Shown: positions 1 through 6,342 of the stretch, piece by piece
How positions within the stretch are numbered: position 1 is the stretch's first letter
How the letters are laid out: each line of letters opens with the position of its first letter
Origin: Pseudomonadota bacterium
Lineage (GTDB): Bacteria; Bdellovibrionota_B; Oligoflexia; Oligoflexales; JAPPIL01
DNA: 8,234 nucleotides
Reading direction: 5' to 3'
NCBI GenBank assembly: GCA_028877195.1
Contig: JAPPIL010000029.1
Coordinates: 1 to 8,234, forward strand
Made by a program: the position numbers and the translations under genes
The notes under the pieces: generated by a model
The model's input: the letters and a program-made list of their open reading frames with translations, nothing else
The model's database searches: none
What the model was told of the DNA's origin: nothing

Positions 1-16
1 TCTTGAGACGGTAGGG

Positions 17-46
17 GAGGAGCGCGAGGAGGGGAACGCTCCTCGC
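17..46. repeat. Two mutually exclusive GC-rich hairpins
   Basis: The stretch can fold in two competing ways. GAGGAGCG (17-24) pairs with CGCTCCTC (37-44), or GCGAGGAG (24-31) pairs with CTCCTCGC (39-46). Each stem has 8 perfect base pairs. No T-run follows on either strand in the correct position (an A-run follows on the plus strand), so this is not an intrinsic terminator by itself. It could be an end structure for a transcript or part of a small interspersed palindrome. Its role is unknown. Confidence 0.4.
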
Positions 47-48
47 AT

Positions 49-94
49 AAAAAAATAGGCATTACTTATGCAACAAAGCCGGGGCTATGCCTAT
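49..94 (-). terminator. Probable intrinsic terminator of prc
   Basis: Read on the minus strand after the prc stop codon, ATAGGCAT (94-87) pairs with ATGCCTAT (62-55), an 8-bp stem. The large loop contains its own small AGCC/GGCT hairpin (77-80 with 83-86). The stem is followed directly by a run of T (54-49, with A55 in the stem). The stem-plus-T-run order is right for a leftward transcript. The 24-base loop is longer than usual, so the call is moderate. Confidence 0.5.
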
Positions 95-98
95 CAGA

Positions 99-112
99 CT
101 CCCCTTTGGGAG
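99..112. repeat. Short hairpin just past the prc stop
   Basis: CTCCC (99-103) and GGGAG (108-112) form a 5-bp GC-rich stem around a four-base loop, about 20 bases past the prc stop codon. There is no adjacent T-run. It could stabilise the 3' end of the transcript together with the larger hairpin at 49-94, or be incidental. Confidence 0.3.
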
Positions 113-131
113 CAACAGAAACAACAACAAA

Positions 132-2186
132 TTACGGTAGCTCTTTAATCTCCACGATCTTTACTGGCTTCTTGCCAGCCAACAGTTTGGCATAGTCAGC
201 TGCGATGTGAAGTGCCTCATGCATGATTATGTCCTTCGCTTCTTCATCTTCTGTTGTGTCGCCTGTGCCGTCTTTATCTTTTGCCGCGGTAGCGGTTGTA
301 TCTTTGCTGTCCTTATCACTACTGTTGTCTGCCTGTTCGTCGTCTTTAGCTTGCAAGCTGACGCTGTTTTCGGTTTCTCGCTCCTTGCGAAATTCCGCGA
401 TCTTGGTCAGTAGTTGTTTGAATTCCTCACTGCTATCGACCCGCTCCTTACTGCGTGTCGCTAACCAAGCGAGCTTCTGTCGATCCACTTTGTTGGCGCG
501 TTTGAACTTTGACTGCGGTTTGATCGCAGCCCATGCCAACACATTATCTAAAAACTTCTCCCCCATCTCTAAATCATCGGCAAACGATGGCAGCGCAATA
601 TCAGCGGCAACCCCCTTCTTTTGCGTGCTTGCTCCCGCGGGACGATAAAATTTAGAAATCGTAACTTTCAATGCCCCAGGCACACCCTTGAGCTCGGTCA
701 AGCTTTGCACTGTGCCTTTACCATACGTGTGCGAGCCACCGACGATTACCCCCCGCCGATAATCCTTGATCGCTCCAGCGACGATTTCGCTGCCACTGGC
801 AGAACTACGGTTGATCAAGACCACTAAAGCACCAGCAAAACTTACCCCCGCCTCGGTATCGTGATGCGCACGTGGCTCACCTGATGCCAGCTTGTCGTGC
901 ACGATGACACCCTTGTCGATAAACAACCCACTGACCGCTACCGCCTCATCGAGACTGCCACCGCCATTGTTGCGTAAATCGAGCACCAAAGCATCGATGC
1001 CACCCTTCTCGCCCTGTAATCGCTGTAACGCCTGCTTCAAGTCCCGCGACGAACTAGTGTAATCCTTTTGCCCCTGTCGCCGCCCCTCAAAATCAATATA
1101 AAATGAAGGCAAGGTCGCAACCCCAACCCGAAATTTTTTGCCTTGCGTGCCACTCACCTCTGTCTGTAACTCAAAAACTTTGGCACTAACCGCCTGATCT
1201 TTAAGCTCAATCTTTTCACGCACGATCTTTACGTTCAGCTCCTGAATCTTCTTACCACTGCCACGCAAGACCGTCAGATGCACAGGCGTGCCACGTTTGC
1301 CGCGAATAAGTTTCACCACCTCCCGCAAGTCCATGTCGATGATGTCTTCGGCACTACCTTTTGCTTGTGCGACGGCGATAATCTTATCGTTTTCCCGCAA
1401 CAGCCCCGACTTGTCAGCTGCGCCACCAGGCACTAACGATTGAATGATGGTAAACCCCTCATCGCTGCGCAACACCGCCCCAATCCCCTCTAATGACAAG
1501 CGCGTGCGGATTTGAAAATCCTCTAGCTCATCCATTGAAAAGTAGTCTGAATGGGGATCAAGCGCATTAGCAAAAGAACTCAAGAAGGCAGCCTTGATGT
1601 CATTATCGTCAAGCTCATCAAAACGCTGTTGCTCAAGTTGATAGCGTTTAGTTAGCTTGTTGCGTGCTTCATCAAGCCCTAAAGTCGCACTCTTAAGACG
1701 CAGTAATTGAAACTTAATCCACTTGCGCCACCGTTCCCGCAACTCTTTATCCGTCTTGGCGTAAGACAATTCTTTACGATTAAGCTGCATCTTTTCGTCG
1801 ATGGTAAAATCATGCTCAGCCTTGATAATCGCAGGCAGTGCCGCCTTTATCTTCGCATGTCCCTTCGCTATCCTGTTAACAATCGCATCGAGGGCGGTGC
1901 AGTTGCTTTGCATGATTTGGTCGTCAAGCTTGCGCTCATAGCGTTTCCGCAAGTAATCAAAATCACCCTTCAGAAGATATAATTTGCCTGGATCAAAGCG
2001 CTCAACAAAGTTGTCAAACGTGCGTTTGGATAGCGCATCGCTAAACTTGTCGTACTTGATATGGAGGTCTAAATAACCTTTGTGAAAATAATGCCCCTCG
2101 ATCGCACGCTTGATCTCCAAACAACTCAATGCCGATGCCGACTGGCTAACCCATGCCATCGCCATCAAAACCACTATGTATTTCAT
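132..2186 (-). CDS. prc: Carboxy-terminal (tail-specific) processing protease Prc/Tsp, S41 family
   Basis: Periplasmic serine protease that cleaves proteins from their C-termini. In relatives it trims penicillin-binding proteins and controls peptidoglycan hydrolases. An ATG start at 2186 is chosen over an in-frame GTG at 2192 because AGGG lies 5 bases upstream of the ATG; this gives 684 residues, close to the E. coli length of about 680. In that numbering there is a signal peptide (about 1-20, ending S-A-S-A-L-S-C), an N-terminal helical domain (about 25-215), a PDZ domain (about 228-310) and an S41 core. The core has D-L-R-N-N-G-G-G near 403-410, S-A-S-G-S-E with likely nucleophile Ser464, Asp475, and Y-G-K-G-T-V-Q with general base Lys490. 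The C-terminal helical domain is interrupted by an Asp/Lys/Thr-rich low-complexity stretch (about 614-650). The active site looks intact. The gene is last in the leftward series after alaS. Confidence 0.93.
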   Translation of the reverse strand: MKYIVVLMAMAWVSQSASALSCLEIKRAIEGHYFHKGYLDLHIKYDKFSDALSKRTFDNFVERFDPGKLYLLKGDFDYLRKRYERKLDDQIMQSNCTALDAIVNRIAKGHAKIKAALPAIIKAEHDFTIDEKMQLNRKELSYAKTDKELRERWRKWIKFQLLRLKSATLGLDEARNKLTKRYQLEQQRFDELDDNDIKAAFLSSFANALDPHSDYFSMDELEDFQIRTRLSLEGIGAVLRSDEGFTIIQSLVPGGAADKSGLLRENDKIIAVAQAKGSAEDIIDMDLREVVKLIRGKRGTPVHLTVLRGSGKKIQELNVKIVREKIELKDQAVSAKVFELQTEVSGTQGKKFRVGVATLPSFYIDFEGRRQGQKDYTSSSRDLKQALQRLQGEKGGIDALVLDLRNNGGGSLDEAVAVSGLFIDKGVIVHDKLASGEPRAHHDTEAGVSFAGALVVLINRSSASGSEIVAGAIKDYRRGVIVGGSHTYGKGTVQSLTELKGVPGALKVTISKFYRPAGASTQKKGVAADIALPSFADDLEMGEKFLDNVLAWAAIKPQSKFKRANKVDRQKLAWLATRSKERVDSSEEFKQLLTKIAEFRKERETENSVSLQAKDDEQADNSSDKDSKDTTATAAKDKDGTGDTTEDEEAKDIIMHEALHIAADYAKLLAGKKPVKIVEIKELP

Positions 2187-2191
2187 TATCA

Positions 2192-2195
2192 CCCT
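2192..2195 (-). promoter_or_regulatory. Ribosome binding site of prc, deciding the ATG start
   Basis: AGGG on the minus strand lies 5 bases before ATG (2186-2184). The competing GTG (2192-2190) overlaps the AGGG and so has no usable ribosome binding site. A TATAAG (2218-2213, minus strand) could be a -10 element for a separate prc promoter, but no convincing -35 element is seen, so a promoter is not called. Confidence 0.45.
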
Positions 2196-2249
2196 ATCTC
2201 AATCCAACACTGCTTATACTTACTCGTCAGTTTGCCCTCATCTCCGCAG

Positions 2250-2276
2250 AAAATTTAGCGTTGCCACAACTAACGC
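2250..2276 (-). terminator. Weak terminator-like hairpin after alaS
   Basis: On the minus strand GCGTT (2276-2272) pairs with AACGC (2262-2258), followed by TAAATTTT ending at 2250. An alternative pairing of TTAG/CTAA plus TTG/CAA uses the same bases. The stem is short and the T-run is only four bases and offset, so it may at most attenuate read-through from alaS into prc. Confidence 0.25.
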
Positions 2277-2302
2277 GCCGCTATGAGTAACTAAATTCTA
2301 AA

Positions 2303-4912
2303 CTATACAGGCATTGCCAATAAGGTTTGTTTGAACACCGCAGCCAACGATGCAAATGTTTGCCCTGCGGTTTTACCACCGCCTTGGGCGTAATTGCGTT
2401 TCCCCCCACCACGGCCTGCCACTTGCGCAAAAAAACTTTGTAAAATCTCATTAGCCGCGATGCTCTCGGTCGCGACAGCGATCGCAATTGCAAAAGAGTC
2501 GTCAGCGACACTAAGTACTGCGGTAATGTCATGCTTGCTATTATTGCACAGTTGTCGCAATGCTTTCGTGTCGGCTGCTTGTCCGATACATACGGATAGC
2601 TGCTTGCTAGTAGTCGCAAACGTGGTTTCTGACATCATCATCGTGTTCGCGACTGGCGCAGGTTTTGTTTTTAATTGCTTGATCCGTTCTAACAGCTCGT
2701 GGCGATTGACGTTCAAGGCACGGCTAGCTTGCCGCAATAAATCGCTATCCTGTTGAAAAGCAAGAAGTGCCGCCTCGCCGCTTACTCCTTCAATACGCCG
2801 CACACCTTTAGCGATACTGGTCTCACTGCTAAAGCGCAGCATGCCTATTTCACCGCAACTCTCAACATGTGTGCCACCACAAAGTTCAACCGATACAGCC
2901 TCTTTGCCTGCACCAAAACTTATCACTCGCACCTGTTCTTGATAGTTTTCTCCCAACATAAACAATGCGCCCTGTGCCACCGCCTCGCGATAAGCCATCG
3001 TTGCACTCACGCGTGGCAAGTTTGCCCAAATCCAGCGATTGACGAGTTGCTCAACCGTTGCTAACTGCTCGCTAGTCAACGCCTGCGGTTGCTGGAAATC
3101 AAACCGAAATTTCTGCGCATCAACATACGACCCCTTCTGGACAATATGTTTACCGACTACTTGCCGCAACGCCGCCTGCACCAGATGCGTCAACGAATGA
3201 TTGCGCCGCACCAGCAACCGATGCTCTTTATCAACACGTAAATCCAGCTGCGCACCGACAGTTAACTTGCCTTTAGTTAGTTTGGCAAAATGTAAAATAT
3301 GATTGTTTTTCTTTTGAACATCAGTGATCTGACATTCAACAAGTTCAGTAGCAGTAGTCGCAGCAGCACCGACCATAGTAGCAACACCGCGGTCTGCAAC
3401 TTGTCCGCCTGCTTCGGCATAGAAGGGTGTGCTGGCGGTGAGAAAAATTATTTCCGTGGCAGCGGTAACCTCTGTGCACTGCTCATATTCGCAGCCTTGT
3501 GTGTCGCGTTGTTTGCGTAAAATTTTCGTAAGCGGTGATTGACACTGGAGTTGTTGGTAACCGACAAACTCGGTAGCAGGCAAATCGCCGAGCAGTCCTA
3601 ACACTTGATCTGTTTGCTTATTCTTCACGCCTGTGCGCGACAGTTCGCGATGCGTTGTAAATTCTTGTTTGTAGGCTGCCAAATCAAAGCTAAATCCTTC
3701 CCGTTCAAGATAACTGCTGATCAATAGAAGCGGTAAGCCATGCGTTGCGACCAGCTCAAAGATCGTCGCCGCGGCAAGGCGTTTACTCGCCTGTTGAGCT
3801 TGCATTTTTTTCGTCAACATGCGCAAACCCGTCTGTAGTGTCGGTTTGAATTCGGCAAATTCCTCGCGGCAATGCTGTTGAATAAAATCTTGTGATTGTT
3901 GCCATTCAGGGTTGCTGCTGATGATTAAAGCCATATAATCTTCAAGCATCTGGCTATCGTCGCTACAACTTAACGACAATGCCACACACTTGCGCAACAT
4001 GCGTCGCAACACGTAAGCACGACCGCTGTTTGCAGGTGTAATCCCTTCCGCCATAATCGCAGTTGCGGCACGCAGATGATCGACGATGATGCGTGCCTGC
4101 TCAGTATTGGTAAATGTTTTGCTAACCTCTTGAAAGACTGGCAATAACTGGTCAGTATGATAGACATCATCGACTTGCTGCATAATCATCGCCATGCGCT
4201 CTAGCCCCGAACCAGTATCAACACTCTGCAATCGCAAAGGTTCATACTTGCCGTTGTTTTTCTTCTCCAACTCGATGAATACACCTGCATTCCAAACTTC
4301 AATGTAACGACTGGTGGTATCAAACTCTTTGCCAGCATAAGCCGCACCGTAATCAGCGCCACAGTCATAAAAGACTTCTGTGCAAGGGCCGCAAGGCCCT
4401 ACCGTTCCAGCAGGCCCCCAAAAGTTGTCTTCCTTGCCCAGATAAATAACACGAGCAGCGGGAATGCCAACACGTTGCCAAGCTTGTGCCGATACGTCAT
4501 CAGCAGGCAGTGCGAGTTCGTTATCGCCAGCAAAGACCGTCGCGTACAGGCGATCGGGGTCGAAACCAAACCCATTGACGAGCAAGTCATAAGCATATTC
4601 AACCGCTTTCTCTTTATAGTAATCGCCGATCGACCAACTACCAAGCATAGAGAAGTAAGTAAGATGATGGCGGTCGCCCACCGCATCAATATCAGTAGTA
4701 CGCAAACAAGGCTGAAGATTACATAGCCTCGGACTTGGTGGCGCTACCAGCCCAAGAAAATAGTCCTTGAGCGGAGCCATGCCACTATTGATAAAAAGGA
4801 GCGTCGGGTCATTGTCAGGCGTTAGCCGCACCCCCTTAATCAACTGATGCTGGCGTTGCTGAAAAAAATTTAGAAATCGCTCAGATATTTCAGCGGTTGT
4901 CAGCTTGAGCAA
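2303..4912 (-). CDS. alaS: Alanyl-tRNA synthetase, full length with editing and C-Ala domains
   Basis: Charges tRNA-Ala with alanine and hydrolyses mischarged Ser- or Gly-tRNA-Ala in the cytoplasm. The 869 residues match the usual bacterial length of about 875. The class II core spans about 1-240 (T-L-L-F-I-N-S-G-M near 37-45; G-P-C-G-P-C-T-E 172-179; V-D-T-G-S-G-L-E-R 231-239). The tRNA-recognition helical domain follows (P-A-N-S-G-R-A-Y-V-L-R-R 293-304). The editing domain carries the metal motif H572-S-L-T-H576 and C678-G-G-T-H682. The C-terminal domain ends with G-R-G-G-G-K-R-N-Y-A-Q-G-G-G (833-846). The start is TTG at 4912 with AAAGGAG six bases upstream; the sequence after it (L-K-L-T-T-A-E-I) aligns with the start of other AlaS proteins. 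The catalytic core deviates from the standard proteobacterial type (see findings). Confidence 0.96.
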   Translation of the reverse strand: MLKLTTAEISERFLNFFQQRQHQLIKGVRLTPDNDPTLLFINSGMAPLKDYFLGLVAPPSPRLCNLQPCLRTTDIDAVGDRHHLTYFSMLGSWSIGDYYKEKAVEYAYDLLVNGFGFDPDRLYATVFAGDNELALPADDVSAQAWQRVGIPAARVIYLGKEDNFWGPAGTVGPCGPCTEVFYDCGADYGAAYAGKEFDTTSRYIEVWNAGVFIELEKKNNGKYEPLRLQSVDTGSGLERMAMIMQQVDDVYHTDQLLPVFQEVSKTFTNTEQARIIVDHLRAATAIMAEGITPANSGRAYVLRRMLRKCVALSLSCSDDSQMLEDYMALIISSNPEWQQSQDFIQQHCREEFAEFKPTLQTGLRMLTKKMQAQQASKRLAAATIFELVATHGLPLLLISSYLEREGFSFDLAAYKQEFTTHRELSRTGVKNKQTDQVLGLLGDLPATEFVGYQQLQCQSPLTKILRKQRDTQGCEYEQCTEVTAATEIIFLTASTPFYAEAGGQVADRGVATMVGAAATTATELVECQITDVQKKNNHILHFAKLTKGKLTVGAQLDLRVDKEHRLLVRRNHSLTHLVQAALRQVVGKHIVQKGSYVDAQKFRFDFQQPQALTSEQLATVEQLVNRWIWANLPRVSATMAYREAVAQGALFMLGENYQEQVRVISFGAGKEAVSVELCGGTHVESCGEIGMLRFSSETSIAKGVRRIEGVSGEAALLAFQQDSDLLRQASRALNVNRHELLERIKQLKTKPAPVANTMMMSETTFATTSKQLSVCIGQAADTKALRQLCNNSKHDITAVLSVADDSFAIAIAVATESIAANEILQSFFAQVAGRGGGKRNYAQGGGKTAGQTFASLAAVFKQTLLAMPV

Positions 4913-4926
4913 TATGCGCTCCTTTC
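4874..4926 (-). repeat. 53-base direct repeat, copy 1 (native alaS start region)
   Basis: This copy holds the alaS Shine-Dalgarno, the TTG start codon and the first 12 full codons plus most of the 13th. It matches 4949-5001 at 52 of 53 positions with an exact offset of 75 bases; the only difference is G4895 versus A4970. Identity stops abruptly on both sides, and the 22-base spacer between the copies is unrelated to the sequence beyond copy 2. The near-identity suggests a recent duplication or strong constraint. Confidence 0.95.
4919..4926 (-). promoter_or_regulatory. alaS ribosome binding site before a TTG start
   Basis: GAAAGGAG on the minus strand ends six bases before TTG (4912-4910). 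It is the strongest Shine-Dalgarno sequence seen in the window and supports the non-ATG start of alaS. An identical copy sits at 4994-5001 inside the isomerase gene. Confidence 0.75.
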
Positions 4927-4936
4927 TGTTGTGTGT

Positions 4937-4987
4937 CTAGTCTATGTTAAATCGCTCAGATATTTCAGCAGTTGTCAGCTTGAGCAA
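4937..4987 (-). other. 16-codon leader-like mini-ORF from the duplicated alaS start
   Basis: The second repeat copy retains the Shine-Dalgarno (4994-5001) and TTG (4987) of alaS, then 13 codons identical in product to the alaS N-terminus (M-L-K-L-T-T-A-E-I-S-E-R-F). It then leaves the repeat (N-I-D) and stops at TAG (4939-4937). It overlaps the last codons of the isomerase gene in another frame and ends 24 bases before the real alaS start. It could be translated as a leader affecting alaS, or be a by-product of duplication. Translation is unproven. Confidence 0.35.
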
Positions 4988-5001
4988 TATGCGCTCCTTT
5001 C
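4949..5001 (-). repeat. 53-base direct repeat, copy 2 (inside the isomerase 3' end)
   Basis: Second copy of the alaS start region, 52 of 53 identical to 4874-4926. Positions 5001-4965 are read in a different frame as the last residues of the upstream isomerase, and the repeat supplies that gene's TGA stop (4967-4965). The rest of the copy lies in the intergenic gap. Confidence 0.95.
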
Positions 5002-6059
5002 CGCAACAAGCGCTGAAATTCATCATAATAGGGATGCTTGTAGCACAAGGCTTGCGGCAACTGGTCAAGCGTTCGACTACCAGTCGCGAGCATCGCCATC
5101 TTCAACTCCTCGATGTAAGTCTCGATGACCGCGGCAACGGCTGCGGTGCTAACGAGTGCCGCCCGTAGCAAGGGCAACCCTACCCCGCCACAATTTGCGC
5201 CTAACGCCAACGCTTTGGCGATATCCAAACCAGTGCGAATACCACCAGTGGCGATCAGTTCAGCAGTAGGTAATGCTTGCCGCACGACTAGAGTATTGAA
5301 TGCCGTTGGTATGCCCCAATCACGAAACGTCGTCGCAACTCTCGCCCGTTCCTCTGCGCACAAGCCCTCAACCCAACCCCAAGCAGTGCCGCCCTTGCCA
5401 CCAACATCTATCGCCGCGACCCCGCATGCATGCAAACGTTTCGCCGTTTGAACATCGATGCCACTACCGACTTCCTTGACGATAATCGGCACGGGGAAGT
5501 CGAGAGCTACTGTCGCCAAGTTCTGTAATGTGCCAGCAAAATTTCTATTGCCACCCGCCTGCACCAACTCCTGCAAAATATTGAGATGGATTGCGAGCGC
5601 ATCAGCTTCCACCATCTCCACCGCCTGTAAGCAGCGATCGCGCTGGAGATGCGAGCTGCCAAGATTAGCGATGAGATAAAGAGTCGGGTTGTTGCGCTTC
5701 AAATCCCGATACTTCTGCGGTTGCTGATCCTCTAATGCCACTCGTTGTGAGCCGATACCCATCGGGATACCTGCGCTCGCAGCACAAGTCGCCAGTCGTC
5801 GGTTGATCTTATCCCCTTCTTCAATACCAAAGGTCATCCCAGCAATCATCAACGGAGCGTTGAACTGATGCTGTAAAAATCGCATGCGCACATCAATATC
5901 TGACCAATTTAGTTCAGGTAAAGTGCAGGGTAAGAGCGCTACATCACTAAAACCAGTGAAGTTATCACCCGTTTCGACGTTTTCATTTGCGCACACAGAG
6001 ATATGCTGTTGTTTGCGTTCAGCCGTCGTTAAGCTTGTGTTATTCGGTGGTTGTCTCAT
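4965..6059 (-). CDS. fni: Type 2 isopentenyl diphosphate isomerase (FMN-dependent)
   Basis: Interconverts isopentenyl and dimethylallyl diphosphate using reduced FMN and Mg2+, in the cytoplasm, for isoprenoid synthesis. ATG at 6059 gives 364 residues, in the family range of about 330-370. Visible motifs are R15-K-Q-Q-H-I near the N-terminus; M-I-A-G-M-T-F-G (71-78); G-S-Q-R (103-106); H158-L-N-I-L-Q-E164 with the likely Mg-binding Glu; I-V-K-E-V-G-S-G (193-200); D-V-G-G-K-G-G-T-A-W (218-227); and T-G-G-I-R-T-G-L-D (271-279) for phosphate and FMN binding. The usual M-T-G-G is M-T-F-G here. No good Shine-Dalgarno precedes 6059; ATG at 6098 is an alternative, but it adds residues before the usual start. 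The last residues (after R-L-L-R) and the stop come from the copied alaS start. Its stop is 52 bases before alaS, which suggests co-transcription. Confidence 0.92.
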   Translation of the reverse strand: MRQPPNNTSLTTAERKQQHISVCANENVETGDNFTGFSDVALLPCTLPELNWSDIDVRMRFLQHQFNAPLMIAGMTFGIEEGDKINRRLATCAASAGIPMGIGSQRVALEDQQPQKYRDLKRNNPTLYLIANLGSSHLQRDRCLQAVEMVEADALAIHLNILQELVQAGGNRNFAGTLQNLATVALDFPVPIIVKEVGSGIDVQTAKRLHACGVAAIDVGGKGGTAWGWVEGLCAEERARVATTFRDWGIPTAFNTLVVRQALPTAELIATGGIRTGLDIAKALALGANCGGVGLPLLRAALVSTAAVAAVIETYIEELKMAMLATGSRTLDQLPQALCYKHPYYDEFQRLLRKGAHIAQADNC

Positions 6060-6342
6060 GTGTTTGAAAGATTTACAACTAGTCGGTAAGATTGACATTG
6101 TGGTATCCGTGTGGGTAACGGCACATAGCCGCTGGGTACACTGCTGATGCTTGTGATACCCTTGCCGATACCATCGATACCAACAGTGGTCGGCTGAAAG
6201 AATGCTTGGTGAATGACTTTCAATACAGGTTTCAACACAAATCTCAACGCGACAAATCTCAACGCGACAAATCTCAACGCACACAATGCCATGATATTAT
6301 GCCAATGGTAGCCTACCCTCGCAGCATCGCACGAGTCAAGCA
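6060..6342. other. Divergent intergenic region between the isomerase and ABC ATPase genes
   Basis: This 283-base stretch should contain promoters for both directions. It holds the 15-base tandem repeat (6237-6281) and three GATACC words (6155-6160, 6167-6172, 6176-6181). A TATTAT (6295-6300) could be a -10 element for the rightward genes, but no matching -35 is seen. A TTGACA (6092-6097, plus strand) has no good -10 at 16-18 bases. The minus-strand frame stays open across the region, but the added sequence does not resemble isomerase N-termini. No RNA gene is recognised. Confidence 0.55.
6237..6281. repeat. Three tandem copies of a 15-base unit
   Basis: The unit ACAAATCTCAACGCG occurs at 6237-6251, 6252-6266 and 6267-6281; the last base of the third copy is A. 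The first two copies are identical. The array lies between divergent genes, about 60 bases before the ABC ATPase start. It could be a slippage-generated repeat or a set of phased protein-binding sites. Confidence 0.93.

Noticed and set aside
223..648. Plus-strand 141-codon ORF starting with a lipoprotein-like signal (L-L-L-S-A-C)
   Set aside because: It lies fully antisense to the Asp/Lys-rich tail of prc; the Ser/Leu/Val-rich sequence is what the complement of such codons yields. No separate ribosome binding site or family similarity is seen.
2478..2485. GCGATCGC (also at 5634-5641), the cyanobacterial HIP1 octamer
   Set aside because: Only two copies were noticed in 8.2 kb, both in coding sequence; this is not the strong enrichment seen in cyanobacteria, and the genes do not look cyanobacterial.
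4879..4910. GCTCA...TGAGC inverted repeat at the alaS start as an AlaS operator
   Set aside because: The arms are only five bases with a 22-base gap, and lie inside the coding sequence; this is easily expected by chance.
6092..6120. TTGACA on the plus strand as a -35 promoter element
   Set aside because: The hexamer 17 bases downstream is GTAACG, far from TATAAT, and it would be more than 200 bases from the rightward gene.
6060..6284. N-terminal extension of the isomerase to a GTG at 6284
   Set aside because: The added 75 residues are Cys-rich, contain the V-E-I-C-R repeat from the tandem array, and do not resemble isomerase N-termini. Homologues begin about 10-15 residues before R-K-x-x-H-I, which fits ATG 6059.
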